From positions 434,001 through 498,000 of the forward strand of contig NZ_RBXJ01000001.1 of assembly GCF_003635115.1 (NCBI RefSeq): a stretch of 64,000 nucleotides of DNA, in the 5' to 3' direction. Numbering within the stretch: the first letter of the stretch is position 1; every line of letters begins with the position of its first letter. Under the pieces are notes generated by a model. The model was not told where the DNA came from. It did no database searches and saw nothing but the letters and a program-made list of their open reading frames with translations. A program made the translations under genes and the position numbers. Positions 31,903 to 40,232 of this stretch are shown piece by piece. The stretch is from Microbacterium sp. AG1240. GTDB taxonomy: Bacteria > Actinomycetota > Actinomycetes > Actinomycetales > Microbacteriaceae.

Positions 31903-34900
31903 ATGCGCCGCCGCACCGCGGCCGGGATCGCGGCATCCGCTGTCGCGGCCGCCCTGATCCTCGGCGTCAGCGTGGTCTGGCCCGGTCTCGACGCCCAGGA
32001 GACTCCGGAGGTCGACACGTCGGTCTGGGCGCTTCAGACGGGCGAGAACTTCCGCTATGCGCGCGTGAACACGACGATCCGCGAGCTCGACACGGTGCGC
32101 AGCGTCACGAACCCGAGCGCCGTCGTGCAGGGCGCCGACGGCGCATACCTCTACTCCGACAGCTACAGCAAACTCACCCGCATCGACGCGTCGCTCCCCG
32201 TGGACCTCGACGAAGAAGTGCTGCGTACGTCGCCGTCCACGCCCGCGGGCACCACCCGCGTGGCCACGGCCGGCGATTTCACGGCCTACCTCACCGACAC
32301 CGGGGCGGTCTTCGCCGGGCGCCTGTCGTCGGGCGACGCCGTCCAGGTCGATCCGTTCGCGTCCGACGACGACGCCCCCCAGTACGCGGCGGACGCCGTC
32401 GCGGTCGATCGCACCGGCCGCCTCTTCGCCTACTCGTCGGCCGACGCATCCGTCGTGCGCTACGACATCGCGACGTCGGAGGTGCGCGGTCGCGATCCGC
32501 TCGACGCGGATGTCGCCTCGCCGTCGCTGACGGCCGCCGGCGACGCCTGGGCCGTCGTGGACGGGGAGTCGGGAGACGTACGGATGCGCGATGTCGACGC
32601 GCCTGTCGTCACCGACCTCACCGGCACCATCGTGGTGGGCGAGCCCGACCCCGACGGTTCGTCGGTCTACCTCGCCGACGAGTCGACCCTGGTGGGTGTG
32701 CCCGTCGACGGCTCGGGCGTCGCCCCGCAACGCGACACGGGCGCATCGGTGCTCGGCACGCCCGCTCCGCCGATCGTGCACGACGGCGTCGTCTACGCCG
32801 CCTGGCTCGGCCCGAGCGACGGTGGAGGATCGCTCTGGCGCAGCGGCGCCGGGGAGACGACGCTCGACTACGGCGGGGAGAGCGCCCCCGATCAGCGCCG
32901 ACCGGTCTTCGTGGCAACAGACGACGCGGTCATCCTCAACGAGACGCGCACCGGCTGGGTGTGGACCGTACCCGACGGCGAGCTCGTACCGTCGAGCCAG
33001 GACTGGTCGCTCGATGACCGCACCGATCCCGACGCCGTGCCCAGCGAGGAGCAGCTGAGCGTCGTGATCGACCCCAAGCCGCCCATCGCCGAACCCGACG
33101 CGTTCGGCGTCCGCGCCGGGAGTCTGGCGACGCTGCCCGTCCTGATGAACGATCACGACCCGAACGAGGACGTGCTCAGCATCGACCCCGCATCGGTCGT
33201 GGGCCTGGACCCCGGGTTCGGCACCGTGTCGATCACCGATGACGGCCAGCGCCTCGCGGTGCGGGTCGAGCCGGGGGCGGTGGGCTCGGCGACCTTCCAG
33301 TACGCCGTGACCGACGGCACCGCGCAGAACGGCCTGACCTCCGCTCCGACGACGGTCACCCTCACGGTGTCGACGGCGGATGCCGCGCCCGAATGGTGCG
33401 GCGTCGAACGCTGTCTCGTGCGGTGGCCGGAGCCGGAGGTCGCCCGGGGAGGCACCGTGACCGTGCCCGTCCTGCCCGGGTGGGTCGACCCCGACGGCGA
33501 CCCGCTGCTGCTGCTCTCGGTCGAGAACCCGTCGGGCATCGGCACGGTGGCCGCGACGCCGTCGGGCGAGGTGGTCTATCAGCACAGCGATGACGGCTCG
33601 GGCGGCGAGCAGCTCATCGAGCTGCCCGTGACGGTGGCCGACACGACGGGACTGGTCTCGCAGCGCTCGCTGCTCGTGAGGGTCTCGCCGAGCCCCGCGC
33701 TCGCGGTGCAGTCCTTCGCCGCCGTCGATTCCATCGAGTCGGGCATCACGGTCGACGTCGCCCCGCACGTGACGGGCACCTCGGGCTCGCTCTCGGTGTC
33801 GTCGGTGCGCGTGCTCGACGACGCGGCCGCCTCGGCGACGGTGGTGGGCGGGTCGACCACCTTCGACTTCTCGGCGCGAGACGCCGGCACGTTCCGGGTC
33901 GGGTTCACCGTCACCGACGGCGTCAGCGAAGCCACGGGCACCGCGCGCATCACACTCGTCGCCGCCGATGCGCCCGCCGAACTCGCCACCTCCCCGGTCG
34001 TGGCGTTCGTGCGCCCCCAGGAGGATGCGACCCTCGACGTCTTCGCCGCGGTCTCTAACCCCACCCGGCGGGTGCTCCTGCTCAGCGACGTCGTCGCGAA
34101 CGCCGACGAGGGCGCCACCCTGTCGGTCGACGCGGTGGGCCAGAACGATCTGCGCGTCTCGGGAACGACGGCGAGCGGCTCGGCCGGGCGGCTCGGCACG
34201 GTCTCGTACACGGTCAGCGACGGCACCGAAGACCAAGGATCCCGCGTCGCGGGCGAGGCCACCGTCTACCTGCTGCCGCCGACGCCCGAGATCGCACCGA
34301 TCGCGGTCGATGACAGCGTCGTCGTGCGGGCCGGTTCGCAGATCGACATCCCCGTGCTCGACAACGACATCTCGCCCGCGGGCGGGCGTCCGACCCTGAA
34401 CCCGGCCTCGGTGGTCTCCAGCACCCCCGACGCCCTGGCATTCGCCTCGGGCGGTGTGCTGCGCTATCTCGCGCCCACCGAGCCCGGCGAGTACGGCATC
34501 GACTACTCGGTGTACACGACCGGACTCCCCTCGCTCTCCGACAGCGCGACCGTGCGGGTGCGGGTGCTCCCCGACGACGCGAATCGCGCACCGCGACCCG
34601 ACCGGATCGAGGGGCGGGTGCTGAGCGGGCAGACCACGACGATCGACTTCGACGGCTTCGGCATGGATCCTGACGGTGACGTGGTCACCCTCGACCGCAT
34701 CGTCACGCAGCCCGAGAGCGGCTCGGCGACGATCTCGGCCGACGGTTCGTCGATCGTCTACACGAGCGTGCCCGGGTACCGCGGGCAGGTCTCGTTCCGG
34801 TACCGGGCGGTGGATGCTGCGGGCGCGGGCGGCGAGGGCACGGTGCGCGTCGGCGTGCTCGACGCCGACGCCAACCCGAGCCCGGTGACCTTCACGGATT

Positions 34901-37833
34901 ACGTGCAGGTGCAGGCGGGGTCCGGCAACACGATCCGCGTGAGCGCGCTCGCCAACGACATCGACCCCACGCAGGGGACGCTTGCCATCACCGACGTCCG
35001 GCCGGACCTGCCCGAGACCCTCGCGGACGGCGAGGCGAACGAGGAGTACACCCGCCTCGCCGCGCAGATCCGAGACGTCGGCGACAGCGACGTGCTCCTG
35101 GCGGCGGGGGAGAACCCCGGGACGATGTCGTTCCTCTACGACGTCGAGTCCAGTTCGGGCAACACCGGTCGCGGCCTGATCGTCGTGAAGGTCGTGCGCG
35201 AGAGCGTGCCCGACTACCCGATCGTCTCCGACACGGTGCTCACGACCGAGAACCGCGACGAGTTCGCCGACGGCGTCGACGTGCTGACGGCGAAGGCCGC
35301 CTGGTCGGGCGGCGACGTCGGCAGCCTCACCGTGGGCCTGTGGGCCGACCCGGGCGACGTCCGGGTCGACGGATGGCGTCTCAGCGGCGAACTCCCCCGG
35401 ACCACCCGGGTCATCCCGTTCGCCGTGACGGGCGAGGCCGCCGGCGTGGAGGTGCGCACCTACGCGTTCCTGCGCGTGCCGGGCGACGACGACCTGGCCC
35501 TGGCCCTGCGCGCCGGGACCGCCGCGCAGCAGGTGAACGAACTCGAGTCGGTCTCGTTCGACATGGCCCAGCTGGTCGCCCTCCCGCGCGGCGCGTCGCT
35601 CGAGATCGGCGGCGACGTGCGGTCGGCGGGGGCGCGGCCGGCGGCGATCTGCACCGCGGAGGGCGGCACGACGGTGCGCTACAGCTCGGGTCAGGGCGCG
35701 CCGTGGACCGACGCGTGCCAGGTTCCCGTGCGGATCGCCGGCACGGAGGACTGGACCTACCTCTCGGTGCCCATCCTGGTGAACGCACTCGACCCGCAGC
35801 CCGAGCTGCGCCCCGCGTCCCTCACCGTCGGACCGGGCGAGACGGCGACGTTCGACCTGCGGACCATGACGACGTGGCAGCTCCGCGACGACTGGAACGC
35901 CCTGCAGTACGGCATCGAGTACGGCGGGTCTGCGTTCGACGTGTCTCTGGCGGGGTCGACCGTCACGGTCACCGGCGATGACCGCGCGCTGCCGGGTTCG
36001 GAGAACGCGGTGCTGGTCGGGATCACCAGCCACACCACGGCCCCTGCCCGTCTCATCCTGCGCGTGGGCGCGGCGCCGTCGACCCTGCCACAGGGCGGGT
36101 CGACGGCGCAGCAGTGCTCGCAGGCCGCGGGGTCGTCGTGCACGGTGACGGTCATCGGTGCGTCGGGGGAGGTCAACCCGCTCCCGCGCACGCCCCTGGA
36201 GGTCGTCGACGTCCGCCCGACCGGCGCGTGCGTCGGGGTGGGCTTCCGTGTCGCGTCCGCGAACACGGTGACCGCGTCGTGGACGGCGGATGCTCCGGGG
36301 TCGACCTGCAGCGCGTCGTTCTCGGTGCGCGACGCCCAGGGGCGTGTGACGGCCGGCCCCCGGGACGGGCGCCTGCTGCTCGATCTGCAGGGCTTCCCGA
36401 AGGCGCCGGGGAGCGTTCGTCAGACGGCCTACGCCGACGGCTCGGTGACCCTCCGCGTGGACGCGGGGGAGTCGCGCCAGGCCTACCCGTCGCTCTCCGG
36501 TTTCGTGATCCGTCAGTCGGGGCAGGAGGTCGCGCGCTGCGGCGTCGACGGCGTCTGCCCCCCGATCGCCGCCCCGAACGGCGAGCAGCGCTCGTACGAG
36601 GCGTGGGCCGTGAACAGCACCGGTGAATCGCGCTCCAGCGTGCGCACGACCGCGTGGGCGTACGACGCCCCCGATGCCCCCGCCGAGATCGTCTGGCAGC
36701 CCCGCGACGTCGGAGCGGACGGGAAGGTCATCGATCTGGGCATCTCGGGAATCGACGCCTCCGCGACCGGGCGGCTGCAGATCGTCAGCGCGGCGGGCGA
36801 GACGCGCGACGTGTCCATCCGCCCGGGCCAGACCGCGGTCGACGTGAGATCGTTCTCCGTCGGATCGAACGCGGCCACGGAGGTCACCGTGACGCCGTTC
36901 TCGCGCTTCACACTCCCGCCGGGTCTCGGCGGCGCGCCGTCGGGCCAGTCCACGACGATCCGTGCCAACGGCGTCGGCGCCCCGCAGAACGTCGCGCTCT
37001 CGGTCGAAGCCCGACAGGGGCAGAACGGCACCGAGCTCGTCGCCAGTGCCACGGCCACGCTCAACGGGGAGGGGTCGACGCTGGTGTACGGATTCGCCCT
37101 GGGCCGGGACCGGTGCAGCCCGACCGGCTCCACCGCCACCGCCACCTTCTCCGACGTCGACGAGGGCGAGGAGTATTCGGTCGTCGTCTGCGTGCAGTCG
37201 CGGTACCGGGACGAGGGCTTCAGCACCGCCACCGCCAGTCGTACCGCTCGAATCGACACGACCAAGGTCCCCACGGGTTGGGAGTTCGAGGTCGACCGCC
37301 GTGCGTCCGTGTCGGGTTCGCGGGCGCAGTGGGGCATCACGAGCGACCCGCGCTCGCAGACCGATCAGCCGCCTCGACGCTATCGCGCCGCCTTCGAAGG
37401 ACTCCCGTCGACGATCTACGGTCGCGATCCGGGCATCACGGTGCGCTACGTCCGCGACGGGTGGTCGTCGTCGGCGCCTCAGAACGTGGGGCCTCGTGCC
37501 GGCAGTGCGCCGTTCCAGGTGCAGGCGGAGTGGTCGGTGGGCCAGGGGGGATGCGTCGCAGGGAGCACGCTGACCGCCACGGGCACCTCGAGCAATGCGC
37601 AGGCCGACATCACCTTCGACTACTCCGGGGTGCGCTATCTCGATGCGAACCGCACGGCGCTGACCCGTGGCGAGGACCCACGGCTGGTGCCCGCCGGTGC
37701 GCGGTACGTCGAGAACATCGCCGTCACCGCCGGATGGACCACGCAGGGCTGGAACCTCGACGCGGCCCGGTCGACCTTCTCGGGGCAGTGCGATCCCGGC
37801 ACACCATCGGCGCCCGAGCCGCCCGCCCCCTGA
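31903..37833 (+). CDS. Giant Ig-like/FN3 surface protein with N-terminal membrane anchor
   Basis: A 1,976-residue secreted or anchored protein. The N-terminus has a hydrophobic segment (residues 8-28) without a clear cleavage site. Residues 40-370 have repeating strand pairs such as DGAYLYSDSYSKLTRID and SVYLADESTLVGVPVDG, suggesting a beta-propeller. Tandem Ig/cadherin-like domains follow, marked by LPVLMNDHDPNED (about 412), GWVDPDGDPLLL (523), IPVLDNDISPAGG (818), GMDPDGDVVTLD (915) and ALANDIDPTQG (1016); DxDxD-like loops may bind calcium. Residues 1430-1900 look like fibronectin III modules. The tail TPSAPEPPAP has no LPXTG. It starts directly after the kinase stop with no space, in an operon with MoxR and T7SS-type genes. 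An adhesive or wall-spanning sensor role is inferred. Confidence 0.85.
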   Translation: MRRRTAAGIAASAVAAALILGVSVVWPGLDAQETPEVDTSVWALQTGENFRYARVNTTIRELDTVRSVTNPSAVVQGADGAYLYSDSYSKLTRIDASLPVDLDEEVLRTSPSTPAGTTRVATAGDFTAYLTDTGAVFAGRLSSGDAVQVDPFASDDDAPQYAADAVAVDRTGRLFAYSSADASVVRYDIATSEVRGRDPLDADVASPSLTAAGDAWAVVDGESGDVRMRDVDAPVVTDLTGTIVVGEPDPDGSSVYLADESTLVGVPVDGSGVAPQRDTGASVLGTPAPPIVHDGVVYAAWLGPSDGGGSLWRSGAGETTLDYGGESAPDQRRPVFVATDDAVILNETRTGWVWTVPDGELVPSSQDWSLDDRTDPDAVPSEEQLSVVIDPKPPIAEPDAFGVRAGSLATLPVLMNDHDPNEDVLSIDPASVVGLDPGFGTVSITDDGQRLAVRVEPGAVGSATFQYAVTDGTAQNGLTSAPTTVTLTVSTADAAPEWCGVERCLVRWPEPEVARGGTVTVPVLPGWVDPDGDPLLLLSVENPSGIGTVAATPSGEVVYQHSDDGSGGEQLIELPVTVADTTGLVSQRSLLVRVSPSPALAVQSFAAVDSIESGITVDVAPHVTGTSGSLSVSSVRVLDDAAASATVVGGSTTFDFSARDAGTFRVGFTVTDGVSEATGTARITLVAADAPAELATSPVVAFVRPQEDATLDVFAAVSNPTRRVLLLSDVVANADEGATLSVDAVGQNDLRVSGTTASGSAGRLGTVSYTVSDGTEDQGSRVAGEATVYLLPPTPEIAPIAVDDSVVVRAGSQIDIPVLDNDISPAGGRPTLNPASVVSSTPDALAFASGGVLRYLAPTEPGEYGIDYSVYTTGLPSLSDSATVRVRVLPDDANRAPRPDRIEGRVLSGQTTTIDFDGFGMDPDGDVVTLDRIVTQPESGSATISADGSSIVYTSVPGYRGQVSFRYRAVDAAGAGGEGTVRVGVLDADANPSPVTFTDYVQVQAGSGNTIRVSALANDIDPTQGTLAITDVRPDLPETLADGEANEEYTRLAAQIRDVGDSDVLLAAGENPGTMSFLYDVESSSGNTGRGLIVVKVVRESVPDYPIVSDTVLTTENRDEFADGVDVLTAKAAWSGGDVGSLTVGLWADPGDVRVDGWRLSGELPRTTRVIPFAVTGEAAGVEVRTYAFLRVPGDDDLALALRAGTAAQQVNELESVSFDMAQLVALPRGASLEIGGDVRSAGARPAAICTAEGGTTVRYSSGQGAPWTDACQVPVRIAGTEDWTYLSVPILVNALDPQPELRPASLTVGPGETATFDLRTMTTWQLRDDWNALQYGIEYGGSAFDVSLAGSTVTVTGDDRALPGSENAVLVGITSHTTAPARLILRVGAAPSTLPQGGSTAQQCSQAAGSSCTVTVIGASGEVNPLPRTPLEVVDVRPTGACVGVGFRVASANTVTASWTADAPGSTCSASFSVRDAQGRVTAGPRDGRLLLDLQGFPKAPGSVRQTAYADGSVTLRVDAGESRQAYPSLSGFVIRQSGQEVARCGVDGVCPPIAAPNGEQRSYEAWAVNSTGESRSSVRTTAWAYDAPDAPAEIVWQPRDVGADGKVIDLGISGIDASATGRLQIVSAAGETRDVSIRPGQTAVDVRSFSVGSNAATEVTVTPFSRFTLPPGLGGAPSGQSTTIRANGVGAPQNVALSVEARQGQNGTELVASATATLNGEGSTLVYGFALGRDRCSPTGSTATATFSDVDEGEEYSVVVCVQSRYRDEGFSTATASRTARIDTTKVPTGWEFEVDRRASVSGSRAQWGITSDPRSQTDQPPRRYRAAFEGLPSTIYGRDPGITVRYVRDGWSSSAPQNVGPRAGSAPFQVQAEWSVGQGGCVAGSTLTATGTSSNAQADITFDYSGVRYLDANRTALTRGEDPRLVPAGARYVENIAVTAGWTTQGWNLDAARSTFSGQCDPGTPSAPEPPAP

Positions 37834-37864
37834 CCTTCCCTTCCCCACGACACAGGAGAGCACG

Positions 37865-38830
37865 ATGACGATCACCCAGGAGCAGGCGACGTGGTTCGCC
37901 GACACCTTCGCGCAGATCGCCGACAACGTCGAGCGCGCCGTGCTCGGCAAGCGGCGGGTCGTCGACCTCGTGCTCACCGCGATGCTCAGCGACGGGCACG
38001 TACTGCTCGAAGACGTGCCGGGCACGGGCAAGACCTCCCTCGCCCGCGCGGTGGCGCAGTCGGTGCAGGGCACGAACACCCGCATCCAGTTCACCCCCGA
38101 CCTCCTCCCCGGCGACATCACGGGCATCACGGTGTACGACCAGAAGACGGGCGCGTTCGAGTTCCACTCCGGTCCGGTCTTCGCCAACATCGTGCTTGCC
38201 GACGAGATCAACCGCGCGAGCCCGAAGACCCAGTCGGCGCTGCTCGAAGTGATGGAGGAGAAGCACGTCACGATCGACGGGGTGACCCGCGCGGTGGGCG
38301 ACCCGTTCCTCGTGCTGGCGACGCAGAACCCGGTGGAGCAGGCGGGCACCTACCGCCTGCCGGAGGCGCAGCTCGACCGCTTCATGATGCGCACGTCGCT
38401 CGGGTATCCCGACCACGCCGCCACCGTGCGCATCCTCGACGGCGCAGCGATGGCGACCGACGACCTCCCGCCGATCATCACGCCCCAGGCGTTGGCGGGG
38501 ATGGCCGACCTCGCGGCAGAGACCTACGTCGACGCCCTCGTGCTCGACTACATCGCGCGGCTCGTCGACGCGACCCGTTCGGCCGACGAAGTGCGGCTCG
38601 GGGTCAGCATCCGAGGCGCCCTCGCCCTCACCCGCGCGACCCGTGCACGCGCCGTGTCGCAGGGGCGCACGTACGCCACGCCCGACGACGTGAAGGCGCT
38701 CGCCGTGCCCGTGCTCTCCCACCGCCTGATCCTGCACCCCGAGTCGGAGTTCGACGGGGTCACGCAGGAGGCCGTCATCGGCCAGGTGCTCCTCGACGTC
38801 GCCCCTCCCACGCAGCGCGAGGCCGTATGA
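37865..38830 (+). CDS. MoxR-family AAA+ ATPase
   Basis: A 321-residue AAA+ protein with Walker A EDVPGTGKTSLARA (near residue 52), pore/insert region QFTPDLLPGDITGI, Walker B NIVLADEINRASPKTQSALL, sensor 1 FLVLATQNPVEQ and sensor 2 LGVSIRGALALTRA. MoxR ATPases are chaperones that remodel or activate partner proteins, usually together with a DUF58 protein, as here. The ATG follows AGGAGAGCACG, 31 bases after the giant gene. Its stop overlaps a tiny reading frame leading to the DUF58 gene. Confidence 0.96.
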   Translation: MTITQEQATWFADTFAQIADNVERAVLGKRRVVDLVLTAMLSDGHVLLEDVPGTGKTSLARAVAQSVQGTNTRIQFTPDLLPGDITGITVYDQKTGAFEFHSGPVFANIVLADEINRASPKTQSALLEVMEEKHVTIDGVTRAVGDPFLVLATQNPVEQAGTYRLPEAQLDRFMMRTSLGYPDHAATVRILDGAAMATDDLPPIITPQALAGMADLAAETYVDALVLDYIARLVDATRSADEVRLGVSIRGALALTRATRARAVSQGRTYATPDDVKALAVPVLSHRLILHPESEFDGVTQEAVIGQVLLDVAPPTQREAV

Positions 38831-38862
38831 GCGCGGACCCGAGCCCCGGCGACGCGGCATGA
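38827..38862 (+). other. 11-codon bridging reading frame between moxR and DUF58 gene
   Basis: ATG at 38827 lies within the moxR stop (ATGA) and encodes MSADPSPGDAA before a TGA that overlaps the DUF58 ATG at 38859. It is out of frame with the DUF58 gene. It may serve only to carry ribosomes from one stop to the next start (re-initiation), keeping MoxR and DUF58 synthesis coupled. Confidence 0.4.
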
Positions 38863-40232
38863 ACTCCGTCGATCCGCGTCTGACCCGCACCTCCGCCGCG
38901 TCGTCGACGACCACGTCGTCTCGCACCTCCATCACCTCGACGACCTCCCGGCGACGCGAGCGGGCCGTCGTGCGCGCCGCCGTGCGCACCACCGTGGCCC
39001 TCCGAGCCACCCGCGACGCGCTCGTCGCCGCGGTGCGCTGGGCGGGACGCACCGTTCGACCCGCCGGCGCGCTCGTGGTGGTCGCGGCCACCGCCGGGCT
39101 CATCGCCGGCGTCGCCTTCGGGTGGGTCGAATGGATGGTCGCCGGGGTCGTCTCGGCGCTCCTGGTGGTCATGGCCGTCCCGTTCCTGTTCGGCGCCCGC
39201 GCCTACGAGGTCGATCTCACCCTCACCCACGAACGGGTCGTGGCCGGCCAGGGCGTGACGGGCCAGATCGTCGTCCGCAATGACGGGCGGCGCGTCGCCC
39301 TCCCCGGGCGCCTCGACATCCCCGTGGGCCGCGGACTCGTGGAGTTCGGGGTGCCGCTCCTTCGCCCGGGGCACACGGTGGCGCAGCCGCTCGAGATCCC
39401 GGCCCTGCCCCGCGGCGTCGTGCGGGTGGGGCCCGTCACCACCGTCCGCAGCGACCCGGTCGGGCTCCTCCGGCGCGAGCACGCGTTCGACGACGTGCGC
39501 GACCTGTTCGTGCACCCGCGCACCACCGCGATCCCGTCCACGAGCGCGGGGCTCATCCGCGACCTCGAAGGAAATCCCACGCGCCGTCTCGTCGACTCCG
39601 ACATGTCGTTCCACGCGATCCGCGAGTACGCCCCGGGCGACTCCCAGCGCCAGGTGCACTGGAAATCGACGGCGAAGACCGGGCGCCTGATGGTGCGTCA
39701 GTTCGAGGAGTCGCGCCGCTCACGCATGGCGGTGGTGCTCGGTGTCGCCGAGCCCGAGTTCGCCGACGCCGACGAGTTCGAGCTCGCCGTCTCGGCCGCC
39801 GCGTCCCTCGGCCTGCGCGCCGTACGCGACGCGCGCGACCTCGACATCGTCGCGGGGTCGGAGATCCCGCGGGTGGTGCGGGGCAGGCTCCGCGCCATCC
39901 AGCACATCGCGACCGTGTCGCCCCGCGCGATGCTCGACGGCTTCAGCGCCATCGCGCGCCTGGAGAACACCATGCCGGTCGACGAGGTATGCCGCCTGGC
40001 CGCGGAGGCGAACGAGCGTCTGTCCATCGCATTCATGGTGGTCGGCTCGACTGTGCCGCTGCAGCGCCTGCGGCAGGCCGCGCTCGCCTTCCCCGCCGAC
40101 ACCGCTCTCGTCGCCGTCGTCTGCGACGAGAGCGCGCACCCGCGCATGCGCGTGCTCTCGGGGCTCTCGGTGCTGACGATCGGCACCCTGGACGATCTCT
40201 CGGGCCTCCTCGCACGCGGGGCGGCGTCGTGA
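38859..40232 (+). CDS. DUF58 membrane protein
   Basis: A 457-residue protein. A Ser/Thr-rich and basic N-terminus (about 65 residues) precedes two membrane helices (PAGALVVVAATAGLIAGVAF and MVAGVVSALLVVMAVPFLF). The extracytoplasmic-like beta domain follows, then the DUF58 signature IREYAPGDSQRQVHWKSTAK, TGRLMVRQFEE, and a vWA-like C-terminal half. DUF58 proteins accompany MoxR ATPases and transglutaminase-like proteins; they are thought to be MoxR clients, with no settled biochemical role. The stop overlaps the next GTG. Confidence 0.92.
   Translation: MNSVDPRLTRTSAASSTTTSSRTSITSTTSRRRERAVVRAAVRTTVALRATRDALVAAVRWAGRTVRPAGALVVVAATAGLIAGVAFGWVEWMVAGVVSALLVVMAVPFLFGARAYEVDLTLTHERVVAGQGVTGQIVVRNDGRRVALPGRLDIPVGRGLVEFGVPLLRPGHTVAQPLEIPALPRGVVRVGPVTTVRSDPVGLLRREHAFDDVRDLFVHPRTTAIPSTSAGLIRDLEGNPTRRLVDSDMSFHAIREYAPGDSQRQVHWKSTAKTGRLMVRQFEESRRSRMAVVLGVAEPEFADADEFELAVSAAASLGLRAVRDARDLDIVAGSEIPRVVRGRLRAIQHIATVSPRAMLDGFSAIARLENTMPVDEVCRLAAEANERLSIAFMVVGSTVPLQRLRQAALAFPADTALVAVVCDESAHPRMRVLSGLSVLTIGTLDDLSGLLARGAAS

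Noticed and set aside
30085..38349. A minus-strand open frame of about 2,750 codons opposite the kinase and the Ig-like gene
   Set aside because: It lies antisense to well-supported genes, its translation is rich in Arg, Gly, His and Asp with no recognisable domain, and long shadow frames are expected at this GC content.
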